From assembly GCA_030537615.1 (NCBI GenBank), contig JAUNVP010000010.1, positions 6,781 to 70,780 of the forward strand: a stretch of DNA of 64,000 nucleotides, given 5' to 3'. The notes under the pieces were generated by a model that did no database searches, had not been told where the DNA came from, and saw only the letters and a program-made list of their open reading frames with translations. Shown here one piece after another: positions 36,537 through 44,539 of the stretch. A program made the translations under genes and the position numbers. This DNA comes from Actinomycetaceae bacterium (GTDB lineage: Bacteria; Actinomycetota; Actinomycetes; Actinomycetales; Actinomycetaceae). Numbering within the stretch: the first letter of the stretch is position 1; each line of letters begins with the position of its first letter.

Positions 36537-36622
36537 GGTAGCGTGTCCGAGCGGCCGAAGGTGCAGCACTCGAAATGCTGTGTGGTTCATAGCCACCGTG
36601 GGTTCAAATCCCACCGCTACCG
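36537..36622 (+). tRNA. tRNA-Ser (anticodon CGA), integration site
   Basis: Acceptor GGTAGCG pairs with CGCTACC, the anticodon loop is CTCGAAA (CGA), the long variable arm marks a class II tRNA and the T arm is GGGTTCAAATCCC. CCA is not encoded. The last 20 bases are duplicated at 42663, marking it as the attachment site of the adjacent element. The gene itself remains intact. Confidence 0.95.
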
Positions 36623-36623
36623 C
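36603..36623 (+). repeat. attL
   Basis: The 21-bp sequence starting TTCAAATCCC and ending CGCTACCGC is identical to the copy at 42663. Imperfect identity continues through the downstream terminator to about 36670. Confidence 0.93.
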
Positions 36624-36629
36624 TCTTGG

Positions 36630-36669
36630 AATCCCCGGAATCTCAACGAAAAGTCGATGTCCGGGGATT
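36630..36669 (+). terminator. Terminator after tRNA-Ser(CGA)
   Basis: AATCCCCGGA pairs with TCCGGGGATT around a 20-nt loop; the same hairpin recurs after attR at 42690. Confidence 0.8.
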
Positions 36670-36952
36670 TGCATATGTAGCGGGAGGGGGGAACAAGGGG
36701 GGAACAAAACAAACCCATTCACCACCGTTACGCAAACGTCCACCACGAACACCCGATCGAAGCGTGGTTGGGTGCGTGTAAACTCTTTCTTTAGATTGGG
36801 TAAGCGGATACCGCAAAAACACCCTCTTAGGGTAAGCATCCGATCGTGACTATCAGCGAGGTTTTCAGCATCCCGGCTCTTTCGCACTCTTTGTTAGCCG
36901 CTTGGTGCTTGTTAAAAGACGATGGGGTTTTGGGTTGATTGACTCGAGTAAC

Positions 36953-37069
36953 AAGAAACCGGGCGGTATCGAAAGTAGACTTAGTACCTTCGAGCCCGCC
37001 CGGCTCCACACATTATTGTGCCACTAGTGGTCAACAAAACGCTTTGCGTGGAAAAACGCCGAACCCGTA
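36953..37069. repeat. Diverged duplicate segment, copy 1 (inside element)
   Basis: The segment runs from AAGAAACCGGGCGG to GAACCCGTA and aligns end to end with 42858-42972. Shared stretches include GGTATCGAAAG, CGCCCGGCT and CACTAGTGG. This copy can fold into a stem of CCGGGCGG with CCGCCCGG. Confidence 0.8.
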
Positions 37070-37354
37070 CACAACCGTTCCAACAGCCCACTATGAACAT
37101 TCAAACGTACCGGGGAGGGGGTGTCCCCCCTCCTAAACCCCGCGAGGGTGCCTGGTCTACTGCTGTCTTTGTAGGCAACTAGCGCGCGTCAGTGTGTGGA
37201 AAATGCTGTGTGTATAAAAGCCCTTACCGCCGGTGGCGCGCCGTGAGAGGGGGAGAGGGGATACCCCCTCCTGGCTCGTCTGCTCGCGGCCGCGAGCCCA
37301 CTACTTGTTGCTGTGTGTGGTTGGCTAGTAAGCGTTTCATACTGTTGTTTCACT

Positions 37355-37418
37355 GTGTGACGCGCGCTCGCGACCATTGCGCCGTTGGTTAAGGATTGGT
37401 GTTGAACGCGCGTCACAC
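37355..37418. repeat. 12-bp perfect inverted repeat, possible origin or operator
   Basis: GTGTGACGCGCG at 37355-37366 and CGCGCGTCACAC at 37407-37418 are exact inverted copies separated by 40 bp. They lie just downstream of the last element gene. Confidence 0.75.
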
Positions 37419-37449
37419 GCTGTTCTAATAGCCTGTTCTGCTACTTGTT

Positions 37450-38796
37450 TTACTCATTCACTTCACCTTGTCCTTGTGTGTCTTGAAGATGATGTGAATG
37501 GGGTTTGCGGTTGGACTTTTCCCCGTTATCTCGGGGTTTCTCCGTTCGCTTCATGTTCGCTTCATTACGGCTTAGTTGATGTGAACGTGAAGTGAACGTG
37601 ATTTCCCCGGAATCTAGCGGCAAAGTCGGTGTCCCACTCCCGTTCACATCACTTTCTTTGCGCGCGAGATTAGGTGAAGTGAATGGCAGTTCCCACATGG
37701 TGCCACCACCGAACTTATCTAAGCGGTGTTTCACTATCCCTAGTTCCTTTGAAGCTCGGTACAAAGCATTGTTGTCTACTCCGATTTCCGCGCTCGCGGC
37801 TTTGTCGATCTCGGTTTTCTGTTTCGCTCCGTCTGCTAGAAACCCTTCTAACCATTCCTTAGCTTTTTCCACCTTGGTTGGTTGGTTCTCGGTTTTTGGG
37901 GGCCGGTTGTATAGTTCCTCCACGCTCACGGGGGAAACACCACCTAGTTGCACTTTTGAGCCCGCAAGCGGTAGGCCATCCTTATCGGTTTTTTGTGTGC
38001 CGTCTGGATTCTTAATCGGCACTCCATGCAAGGTGAACTCGTAGGCAGTTCGGTCTAGTTCACCTGCGTTGAGCTTTTCGAGCCCATACACGCTGCAACC
38101 ACGCTGTTCGTCTGCTTCAACCATGAGAACCGCTCGCGCGGCATCATGCCATTGGGTGGAACCCAATAGCTTGTCGCGTGCTCTTCCGGGGCCTTTAGAC
38201 ACATGCACGATACCTATAACAGAGCATCTCTTATTTTCTGCGAACTCTCCTAATCGCCTTAGCATCCGTTGGACATCTTGCGCCTTATCGTTATCTCCTT
38301 CCAGTGTGAGAGAGATTGGGTCAATAACCAACAGTGCCGCTTCGTGGTCTTCGACCACTTCTATAAGTGTTGCAATATCGGATGGGAGTCTAATACTTGC
38401 AAGGTACTCGTCTTCGGGATCCTCTCCTTCAACATACTTACCGTTAAGTAGCAAACAACGGTCTAGGTCTGCTCCGTTGGCTGTAAGCCGTGGTGTAATG
38501 ACCCGTGCTTTATCGTCTTCCGTGGAGTAGATAACAACGTTTCTAGGTTGCCCGTATAGATTGCCCTCTAGTGTTCCTTGCGATACTTTGGCTGCCAAAA
38601 AAGTTGCTAATGTGCTCTTTCCGCTGCCACCTTTCCCGCCCATGATGGTTACAAGGTCTAAAGGGATTTTGCCTTCCCAAAGGAACTTGACACTCTCCAT
38701 TTCCACCTCGGACGCGCGCGTAACGCTATACGAACGCAACTCCCATTTGCGACCGTCTTTTGGCTCGGTGTAGTCACTCCAGATCGGGAACCACAT
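37450..38796 (-). CDS. RecA-like AAA ATPase (RepA/AAA_25 type) of the element
   Basis: This 448-residue protein has Walker A GGKGGSGKST near residue 55, Walker B AALLVIDPISLTLEGDND, and a later HVSKGPGRARDKLLGSTQWH of the type found in RepA-like hexameric helicases and phage DnaB-like ATPases. The C-terminal 120 residues are hydrophilic with a probable winged-helix region (ASAEIGVDNNALYRASKELG) and a polar tail. It likely unwinds or organises replication of the excised element together with the primase-polymerase encoded just upstream (stop and start share TAATG). Confidence 0.85.
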   Translation of the reverse strand: MWFPIWSDYTEPKDGRKWELRSYSVTRASEVEMESVKFLWEGKIPLDLVTIMGGKGGSGKSTLATFLAAKVSQGTLEGNLYGQPRNVVIYSTEDDKARVITPRLTANGADLDRCLLLNGKYVEGEDPEDEYLASIRLPSDIATLIEVVEDHEAALLVIDPISLTLEGDNDKAQDVQRMLRRLGEFAENKRCSVIGIVHVSKGPGRARDKLLGSTQWHDAARAVLMVEADEQRGCSVYGLEKLNAGELDRTAYEFTLHGVPIKNPDGTQKTDKDGLPLAGSKVQLGGVSPVSVEELYNRPPKTENQPTKVEKAKEWLEGFLADGAKQKTEIDKAASAEIGVDNNALYRASKELGIVKHRLDKFGGGTMWELPFTSPNLARKESDVNGSGTPTLPLDSGEITFTSRSHQLSRNEANMKRTEKPRDNGEKSNRKPHSHHLQDTQGQGEVNE

Positions 38797-39731
38797 TAGC
38801 GATCACCTCCCCGCTTAGCAGAGTTGATGGTAGCTGCGACTTCGTTTGGCGTAAGCCCCGCGAAAATAGCGTTGGCCGCGAGCGCGTCTAAGCTCTCGTC
38901 CAAATGCTTAGCCAACAGCGGGTCTTGCCTGGCTTCAACACACATGCGGTGTGCCTTGCGGTTCAGGTAGTCGTTACGTGAACCTTCGGGAACGGTGAGC
39001 ATGTTGTTAATCCACGTGTGCCAGCCTTTAAGTTTCCCGCTCGCGGATACGGCTTTATTGTGGGATGGGGGTCGTGAATAATGACCCCCTTTGGGTGGTG
39101 TGTTTATCGTCGGGGGTTTGCGTGTTAGTTGGTATAGGGCTCGTGGCAGTAGTTCAGCGATAGGTTGCTCGTTTTCGAAAACATATGGTTTTCCAGTGTC
39201 AGGGTGAAGGGAGGGAGGGGCTATGAGGTAGCTTCGGCCCATGCCTTTAATGTCCACGCCTGGAACCAAGTTTGAGCGTGCTTTAACTAGTTGTAGGCGT
39301 TTGGCGGGGGCTTTGTAATACAAGTGGCATCCACCGTCACCACGGCCGGAAAGGACTGTGAGAGTCGGGGGTAGCTTGCCTAGCTTATTCTCTAAGGCTT
39401 CGATACTTCCACCGCTACGGGGGTCGATGTCGAAAACAATCACGTGAGGTGGTGGCACTATGCCTATTAGCGCGTTGGGCCACTGCTGCCACCACGCTTC
39501 TATTACTTTTTGGTCGCGTGTAGCGTCTTTGAATCCGTGTGGCGTGTAAGGGGCTTTAGCGCGTGCGCCTGTTTCTTGACAAGGGAAAACGCTAATGCCA
39601 GTGGCGGCGTGGGTAGCGGCCGCGGCTCCCATGGTGTACCCGTGGACGGTAGAATAGTTGGGTAGGGATTGGTTCCGATTCTGAGCGGCTGTCTGAGGGG
39701 TTTGGGCGGCCGCTTCTTTTTGTGTTCTCAT
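38796..39731 (-). CDS. Bifunctional primase-polymerase (prim-pol) of the element
   Basis: This 311-residue protein carries an archaeo-eukaryotic-type prim-pol domain found in mobile elements. Catalytic acidic residues are in VIVFDIDPRSGG, the conserved His in GRGDGGCHLYY, and GVDIKGMGRSYLIAPPS is the third family block. The N-terminal GISVFPCQETGARAKAPYTPHGFKDAT is also typical of the Prim-Pol entry. It would prime and extend replication of the element. It sits between the excisionase-like gene (3-bp gap) and the ATPase gene. Confidence 0.92.
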   Translation of the reverse strand: MRTQKEAAAQTPQTAAQNRNQSLPNYSTVHGYTMGAAAATHAATGISVFPCQETGARAKAPYTPHGFKDATRDQKVIEAWWQQWPNALIGIVPPPHVIVFDIDPRSGGSIEALENKLGKLPPTLTVLSGRGDGGCHLYYKAPAKRLQLVKARSNLVPGVDIKGMGRSYLIAPPSLHPDTGKPYVFENEQPIAELLPRALYQLTRKPPTINTPPKGGHYSRPPSHNKAVSASGKLKGWHTWINNMLTVPEGSRNDYLNRKAHRMCVEARQDPLLAKHLDESLDALAANAIFAGLTPNEVAATINSAKRGGDR

Positions 39732-39734
39732 GCG

Positions 39735-39947
39735 TTACCGCTCCTCGATTACTGGAGTACGGAACGTGTTGAGGTCTTTGGCATCTATGCGGATAACGCG
39801 CGTGCCGTAACGGTAGGCGGGTAGTTCACCGCGATATATCCACCTGCGAACACTGTCGGGGGATACGCCTAAGATTTGCGCGGTTTCTTGGATACTGTAC
39901 GCGGCGCGATCTTTGACCGTGTGCGTGACTGTTTGGCTGCTCAACAC
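39735..39947 (-). CDS. Excisionase/MerR-like DNA-binding protein
   Basis: This 70-residue protein consists of a helix-turn-helix of the excisionase type (YSIQETAQILGVSPDSVRRW, then IYRGELPAYRYGTRVIRIDA). Such proteins bend att DNA to direct excision or repress element genes. It begins at GTG with GAAAGGG upstream and starts the replication gene cluster. Separation from the integrase gene by two unknown genes and a terminator suggests independent control. Confidence 0.88.
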   Translation of the reverse strand: MLSSQTVTHTVKDRAAYSIQETAQILGVSPDSVRRWIYRGELPAYRYGTRVIRIDAKDLNTFRTPVIEER

Positions 39948-39979
39948 TAAACCCTTTCGGTTCTAGTGCTGGCTACATG

Positions 39980-40017
39980 AAAAAGGGTAGCCAGCATGAA
40001 TCGTTTGCTGACTACCC
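39980..40017 (-). terminator. Minus-strand rho-independent terminator in the element
   Basis: Read on the minus strand, GGGTAGTCAGCA pairs (one mismatch) with TGCTGGCTACCC and is followed by TTTTTCATG. It separates the integrase cluster from the excisionase/replication cluster. Confidence 0.85.
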
Positions 40018-40206
40018 GCGGCATCTGATTGTGCCGTTAGAGATAGGGGGCGCGTTAGCCAAGCAACCATAAAGGACTGGCTGCTTTTACTTCCCCGTCT
40101 TGGGGTTGTAACCGTAGTACACCGACAATGAAGGCCGGGACATTTACGTACACTAGCACACTCGTACCCATGAAAGCGCATGCATTTGTTGCGCTCGCGG
40201 TCTTAA

Positions 40207-40746
40207 CTATTCCCTGATTTGGTGCTGCGCCCGCAACAGCTCCATCACGCTAACTCTCTTTTGGTTAGCTAATGCCCGGTTTCTTAACACCTTTAGAACG
40301 TCTTGATTGTCTAGTTCTAACCTGTATTTTGTGTGGCAAACGGGGCAAGTTGGTTCCCAATCGGTAACGATGAGCTTGTTATCTAAGTCGCTTAAACTGG
40401 CCTGGCTAAGTGCGTGTGCTTTTACATGCCTGGATTTGTAGCGGCTGCGATCCTCTACAGTGTTCATGGCTTCATTCGGTTGCCAGCCGGGCAATAAGTA
40501 GTTGTGTTCGCTCTCGAGGAACTGTAAGTAATCCTCGTAAACCACATTCTGGTTTTTCTTCTTGCGAGAGCGTTCAAAATCGGCAAACTTGACGGGGGCT
40601 TCATGATCGTTGTGAAACTCATATATGAGAGTGCCTAAGTTCTGTTTCCTCGTTCCGCTAGAGCGCGCGTGTTCGGGTGTGTCGCGTCCACACCAAACCT
40701 TGATGTAGTACTCGAGGGGGATTGGCTGCCATTCTTGCTTTTTCAT
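40207..40746 (-). CDS. Unknown element protein with one CxxC pair
   Basis: This 179-residue hydrophilic protein is rich in Glu, Lys, Arg and His. It contains a single CPVC pair late in the sequence (CPVCHTKYRLELD) that might be half of a zinc site, and a basic stretch RSRKKKNQNVVYEDYLQFLE. No known domain is recognised. It lies between another unknown gene and a terminator, in the same cluster as the integrase. A regulatory or helper-interaction role would fit its place but is unsupported. Confidence 0.75.
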   Translation of the reverse strand: MKKQEWQPIPLEYYIKVWCGRDTPEHARSSGTRKQNLGTLIYEFHNDHEAPVKFADFERSRKKKNQNVVYEDYLQFLESEHNYLLPGWQPNEAMNTVEDRSRYKSRHVKAHALSQASLSDLDNKLIVTDWEPTCPVCHTKYRLELDNQDVLKVLRNRALANQKRVSVMELLRAQHQIRE

Positions 40747-40767
40747 GGTTATTTGGCTCCGTTCTGC

Positions 40768-41265
40768 TCAACGCCTGTGGTCGTTGCTGATGGGAATGAT
40801 GGGGGACTGGTTTGGGCTCCCACTTTCAACGCCTGGATAGTTTTTGAGTTCTATAGGCTTGTTAATGATGTCTTCGGCCGTAAGTTCTCCCCATTGTTCG
40901 GAATCTATTTGTGAACCGATTTCGCATCTGTACGCGATACTGCGTTTCCACTCGTATTGATCCCACACGCGTAACTTAGGCGCTAGAAAGGCTCCTTCGC
41001 ACGCGTCTGCCACATCTTTAGACGTAGATCCTGTACGCATGAAGACGTGCATCTGGTTATGGCGGTAATGCAAACCCGCGATTGTTCGGATAAGCCGCCC
41101 ATCCCGCGCTTTCTCATACGACACGGCAAAATTACTTGTCATGTGAAGGACTATTCCTCGCTGGATAGCGGACGTAATACTTTCCGGTGTGCCTTCACCT
41201 GGTTTAACTAGCACCGTCCACCTTGTCCCGTTGTCTGTTCTCAAGTTGTACCGCGCCATAATCAT
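40768..41265 (-). CDS. Unknown element protein
   Basis: This 165-residue protein is translationally coupled to the integrase (its ATG overlaps the integrase stop). The middle region reads IRTIAGLHYRHNQMHVFMRTGSTSKDVADACEGAFLAPKLRVWDQYEWKR as continuous globular sequence; the C-terminal 30 residues are low in complexity (Pro, Ser, Asn, Ile). No family is recognised and no membrane segment is seen. Coupling to the integrase suggests a role in element maintenance. Confidence 0.75.
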   Translation of the reverse strand: MIMARYNLRTDNGTRWTVLVKPGEGTPESITSAIQRGIVLHMTSNFAVSYEKARDGRLIRTIAGLHYRHNQMHVFMRTGSTSKDVADACEGAFLAPKLRVWDQYEWKRSIAYRCEIGSQIDSEQWGELTAEDIINKPIELKNYPGVESGSPNQSPIIPISNDHRR

Positions 41266-42476
41266 TCGGCCTTTCGATCTAGTTTGATTACGTTGCTGTC
41301 CGCGTCGTTTGAGAGCACTTGACGGGCAACACTGTTGATAATGCGGCGCTGTGTCTCCTCGTCGCTGTGCGTGTACCTGAGCGCCATTCCCGGCGTTGAT
41401 TGACCAAGAATCATCTGCACGTCCTTGGGCGAGATCCCCTCAACTCGTCCAGCAATGCTCGCGGCCGTGTGCCTAAAGTCATGCGGGCTTGCGTGAGGGA
41501 TACCAAGACGTTCGCACGCGCGGCGAATGTTGATCTGAATGGTTCGCTCTCCCATGTGTTCACGGGGGTTCTGCGTCGAGGGGAACACAAGCGCGTCTTT
41601 ACCCGCGAGCGGCCTGGCTTCAACGTGTGCTCTCAAAAGCTCTACCATTTCGTCCGATAGGGGGACGGTGCGAATGCCCGCGTCGGTCTTCGGCGTGCCA
41701 ACAACCTTGCTCTTGCCGTCACCACTAACCGCGCGGGTAACGCTTATGGTGTGGTCGGTTAGGTTGATGTCCTTGCGGCGCAGCTCGCGGGCTTCACCAA
41801 GACGCAACCCAACAATCCCCATGAGTAGCACTAGGGTTCGCATGTGTGAGGGAACCTCGTCCGCGAGCGCGGTTAGCTCGTGAATCGGTAGTGCTCGCGG
41901 CGCGTGACGTTGCGAACGGCTTGCGGCCTTAGACGCGCCTTTCTTGAGTAGGTTGCGGGTGCACGGGTTGGCCGCAATAATGCCGTCTTCAACCGCGGTG
42001 TTCATGATTGCCTTGAACAGCTCGTAGGCGCGCTCGCGGGCTCCACGCTTGCCGGGGGATAGTTCCTCAGCTACCCATTGACGCACGTCCACCGTCTCGA
42101 TCTGTTTGATTGGGTGGTTGCCCCATTTTGGCTGTAGGTGGTTGCGGTAGTTCGCGCGGTAAGCCCGCATGGTGGTTGGAGAAAGCTCATACTCTTTGAG
42201 TGCCAACCACTGTTCGGCGTACTCTCCGAATGGCCGCTGGTCTGCTAGGCGCTTACGTTCGGCTTCCTCGGCTTCGGCGGCTTTTTGTTCCGGGCTTTTC
42301 CACGTGCCGTCAAGCAGTGCCGATTCTTGTTTGGTTAGCCATTGTCTTGCTTCGGTGACATTGCGGAATGTGTAAGGGGCTCTAATGCGTTTTCTTCCAG
42401 AATCAGGCAGTTCAAAGTAGGCGCGATACCGTCCAGATGGTAGTTTTTCCACGGTTCCAAAACGTCTAACGGCCAT
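41262..42476 (-). CDS. Tyrosine-type site-specific integrase
   Basis: This 404-residue recombinase has an N-terminal arm-binding region (RRFGTVEKLPSGRYRAYF), a core-binding SAM-like domain (about 85-165) and a catalytic domain. Catalytic residues are visible as Arg in GIVGLRLGEARELR, Lys in the beta-hairpin region, His-x-x-Arg in SPHDFRHTAA and the Tyr in MALRYTHSDEE. The length and plan match actinophage and integrated-plasmid integrases that use tRNA genes. It lies 187 bp from attR, reading towards the element interior. Confidence 0.95.
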   Translation of the reverse strand: MAVRRFGTVEKLPSGRYRAYFELPDSGRKRIRAPYTFRNVTEARQWLTKQESALLDGTWKSPEQKAAEAEEAERKRLADQRPFGEYAEQWLALKEYELSPTTMRAYRANYRNHLQPKWGNHPIKQIETVDVRQWVAEELSPGKRGARERAYELFKAIMNTAVEDGIIAANPCTRNLLKKGASKAASRSQRHAPRALPIHELTALADEVPSHMRTLVLLMGIVGLRLGEARELRRKDINLTDHTISVTRAVSGDGKSKVVGTPKTDAGIRTVPLSDEMVELLRAHVEARPLAGKDALVFPSTQNPREHMGERTIQINIRRACERLGIPHASPHDFRHTAASIAGRVEGISPKDVQMILGQSTPGMALRYTHSDEETQRRIINSVARQVLSNDADSNVIKLDRKAE

Positions 42477-42662
42477 TTTTGCTTGTCCTATCAGTGTTTT
42501 CTTGCTGGTTAGCGTGGGGGGAATGAGGGGGGAAACTAGCTAATTTAAGTATATCTATGCGTATCTATGCACACAAGGGAATTGTGACTATTCCTCGCCA
42601 TATCAACGAAAAGTCCACTTTTGCCTGGAAGCTCAACACACACAAAAACACGTAACTGAATA

Positions 42663-42729
42663 TTCAAATCCCACCGCTACCGCGGCTAGAATCCCCGGAA
42701 TCTCAACGAAAAGTCAGGTTCCGGGGATT
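42663..42729. repeat. attR with duplicated terminator
   Basis: The first 21 bp (to 42683) are identical to attL. After seven mostly different bases, the terminator hairpin (AATCCCCGGA and TCCGGGGATT) and the sequence ATCTCAACGAAAAGTC are repeated as well. Confidence 0.92.
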
Positions 42730-42857
42730 TTCGCATCTAGGTTTCGGACAAAATTCGGACAATGATTTAGTAATACAGCGGTGCGCAACCTCGCCAAGCG
42801 GCACGAACGATTGTCATTCGGGGCCTGTGAGCACTCCAATTGTGTTTTCACCGGGAT

Positions 42858-42972
42858 AAGAAACCGAGTGGTATCGAAAGCTATAAGAGTACCTTCCAGC
42901 TCGCCCGGCTTCACACACTATTGTGTCACTAGTGGCCGATAAGCGCTTCGCGCGCAAATCTCCGAACCCGTA
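42858..42972. repeat. Diverged duplicate segment, copy 2 (outside attR)
   Basis: This 115-bp segment aligns with 36953-37069 inside the element. It lies 175 bp beyond attR, roughly mirroring the distance of copy 1 from attL (330 bp). Confidence 0.8.
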
Positions 42973-43035
42973 GAAACAGAAACCCATAGCCACTCGACCC
43001 ACCAAAGCCTTGAGGAGGGAACACCTTTCCGCATT

Positions 43036-43152
43036 GATTCTGACGGTTGCCGAGAAAATAGGTGTTGTGGAAGTCGGAATCGATGCGAATTCGTGGCGAA
43101 GCGTCAGAATTGGCGGTGGAGGCGGGGCGTCGGGAAGTGTCTGAATTGGCGT
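43036..43152. repeat. Interspersed palindromic repeat cluster H
   Basis: One forward unit (GATTCTGACG at 43036) is followed by reverse units at 43072 (AGTCGGAATC, 36 bp), 43102 (30 bp) and 43138 (36 bp). This is the mirror arrangement of the common forward-30-forward-36-reverse form. G-rich tracts follow the second reverse unit. Confidence 0.88.
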
Positions 43153-43317
43153 TTGGTAGGGAAAGTGTCGTGGCTAAATCTATGGAGCGTGTTTGCCGAA
43201 GACGATGCGAGGTCGAGGGTAAGGCGACCTCCTGGATGGGGGAAAGAGTGGAGAAGGGTCTACCGTTAATCGAACCAACGATGCCTCAGAATTGACTTAC
43301 TTCTAAGGAGGATTATC

Positions 43318-43539
43318 GTGCCAAAGACTCCATCAAAAGAGCCAACCAAGCTTCAGGCTGCAATAGTTATCCTAGTGCTACTTGTCGTATTGCCGATACC
43401 GGGTGCCCTAATCTATGCGGGAACTGAATGGTTGTTTAATCCAGCTGGCGTGCCTAAAGAATTCATCATCACGTACTTCGGGCAGATGTTGATCCTTATT
43501 GGTTGGGGATTGTGGGCAAAGTTCAAAGTTGGGGACTGA
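43318..43539 (+). CDS. Small two-helix membrane protein
   Basis: This 73-residue protein starts at GTG with AAGGAGG seven bases upstream, an excellent ribosome site. Two hydrophobic segments (about 13-35 and 49-66) flank a short loop (TEWLFNPAGVPKEF), and both ends are charged. No family is recognised. It is followed by a hairpin terminator shared with the convergent DUF1540 gene. Confidence 0.75.
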   Translation: MPKTPSKEPTKLQAAIVILVLLVVLPIPGALIYAGTEWLFNPAGVPKEFIITYFGQMLILIGWGLWAKFKVGD

Positions 43540-43565
43540 TTAATGCAGTGATGAGAGTGGCAAAT

Positions 43566-43600
43566 AAAAATGGGACCCCGGCTCTCCGGGGTCCCATTTC
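43566..43600. terminator. Bidirectional terminator
   Basis: ATGGGACCCCGG pairs with CCGGGGTCCCAT around CTCT-type loop bases, with A-rich sequence on the left and TTTC on the right, between two convergent genes. Confidence 0.88.
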
Positions 43601-43611
43601 CTGCGGGTATT

Positions 43612-43881
43612 TTAAGAAGCTTGGTAGGTGAGGCACTCCGCGTCGCCTGCACCAATGCGAACAGCGTCTGCTCCACATTCCAAGTTGTGGTTGAAGGTGC
43701 AGTCTGCGCGCTGGCAAGCGCCGACCTGCGCGGTTACGCGGTCGAGACCGCCGCGCGTTCCGATTTCTACGAATGTCACGCAACCTTGCTTGCCCATGGT
43801 CATTGCAAAAGCGGTGCAACCGTCATGGTTAAAAGAACAGCTCGTGGTTGCGCAGTTATCAACTTTCGGCATCGTGGTCAT
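43612..43881 (-). CDS. Tandem DUF1540-type cysteine-rich protein
   Basis: This 89-residue protein contains two similar Cys-rich modules: NCATTSCSFNHDGCTAFA near the N-terminus and ACQRADCTFNHNLECGADAV near the C-terminus, each followed by a further Cys (QGCVTF, AECLTY). This matches DUF1540, small proteins presumed to bind metal through four cysteines. The ATG follows AAGGAGTTCATA. The role is unknown; metal storage or oxidative-stress functions have been suggested only by analogy. Confidence 0.85.
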   Translation of the reverse strand: MTTMPKVDNCATTSCSFNHDGCTAFAMTMGKQGCVTFVEIGTRGGLDRVTAQVGACQRADCTFNHNLECGADAVRIGAGDAECLTYQAS

Positions 43882-44343
43882 TATGAACTCCTTACATTTG
43901 AGGTTCGTCCTCGTGGTCTTTCCCTCCGGTGTCACAACCGGAATGCCCCTGGAGGGGTGGTGTTGATTCCACGTTATGCCGGTATTTACGAAACGAATAG
44001 CGCAGGTTTATGTTGCGTAAATCAGTTTCGTTAATGAGTTCAAGTCAATAAGAAAGATGGCCTTTCCCTAAATCGGTGGCTGATGGAAACGTGTGTTCTT
44101 TCGACTGGCATTTCAAGGCTTTTCGTTGTGTTTCTGCGGATCTGTCAAGGTTTAGCAACTTAGTGATGGCTAAGCTAAAGAGTGCAAATGTGAGCGGAGT
44201 CACAATAGTCGGCCGTGCATTTCGCGTTTTGTTCAACAGAGTTCTGCAACGAATTACGACACGTTATGTTGCTTAATTGCTGAAAGAAGTGAAGAGGCCG
44301 GCTTTAAGTAGGGGAGGGCGGAGCCGCTCGCCCTCGAGGGAAG
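43882..44343. other. 460-bp region without a convincing gene
   Basis: It contains the probable promoter of the DUF1540 gene at its left. Short frames on both strands lack ribosome sites. G-rich sequence (GGGGAGGGCGG at about 44311) directly before repeat cluster I resembles the tail of that repeat family. Confidence 0.5.
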
Positions 44344-44476
44344 TGTCTGAATTGGCGGTATTGGTTCGGTGCCACACCGATTCCGACGGTTCGCCTCGGA
44401 AACGCGTCGATTCCGACAGCTACGACGCAAATTATGGGGTGAAGTGTCTGAATCGAAATGGAGTCGAGGGCGGGAA
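44344..44476. repeat. Interspersed palindromic repeat cluster I
   Basis: A reverse unit (TGTCTGAATT) at 44344 precedes forward units at 44379 and 44409 (30 bp) and a reverse unit TGTCTGAATC at 44445 (36 bp after the last forward unit). G-rich sequence flanks both sides. Confidence 0.9.
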
Positions 44477-44539
44477 AGGAATGGGACCCTATCTCGAAAA
44501 AGGGTGCCCAAACCTCACTGTGTTCCGTATGATTTAGGT

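Larger units (their letters stand above)
36670..37449. other. Gene-free left end of the element, candidate origin
   Basis: No convincing gene is seen in about 780 bp. It holds a 12-bp perfect inverted repeat (37355-37366 with 37407-37418), two very G/C-skewed hairpins (about 37112-37134 and 37245-37270) and a 117-bp segment (36953-37069) with a diverged copy outside attR. Density of structure next to primase and ATPase genes suggests a replication origin; this is inference. Confidence 0.5.
36603..42683. mobile_element. Small tRNA-Ser-integrated element, about 6.06 kb
   Basis: Perfect 21-bp direct repeats (36603-36623 and 42663-42683) bound the element; the left copy is the 3' end of tRNA-Ser(CGA). 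A tyrosine integrase lies next to the right att site. All six genes run on the minus strand: integrase, two unknown proteins, an excisionase-like protein, a primase-polymerase and a RecA-like ATPase. No capsid, terminase, lysis, conjugation or relaxase genes are present, so it resembles a replicating integrated plasmid or phage-satellite-like element that must rely on a helper to move. The gene-free left end (36670-37449) may contain its origin. Confidence 0.9.

Noticed and set aside
36953-37009. Possible tRNA or small protein in the duplicated segment (peptides PGGLEGT and PGELEGT in the two copies)
   Set aside because: No T arm or anticodon arm can be folded, and the frames have no ribosome site; better treated as a non-coding repeat.
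43062-43295. 77-codon frame across repeat cluster H
   Set aside because: Its sequence derives largely from the repeat units and G-rich tail.
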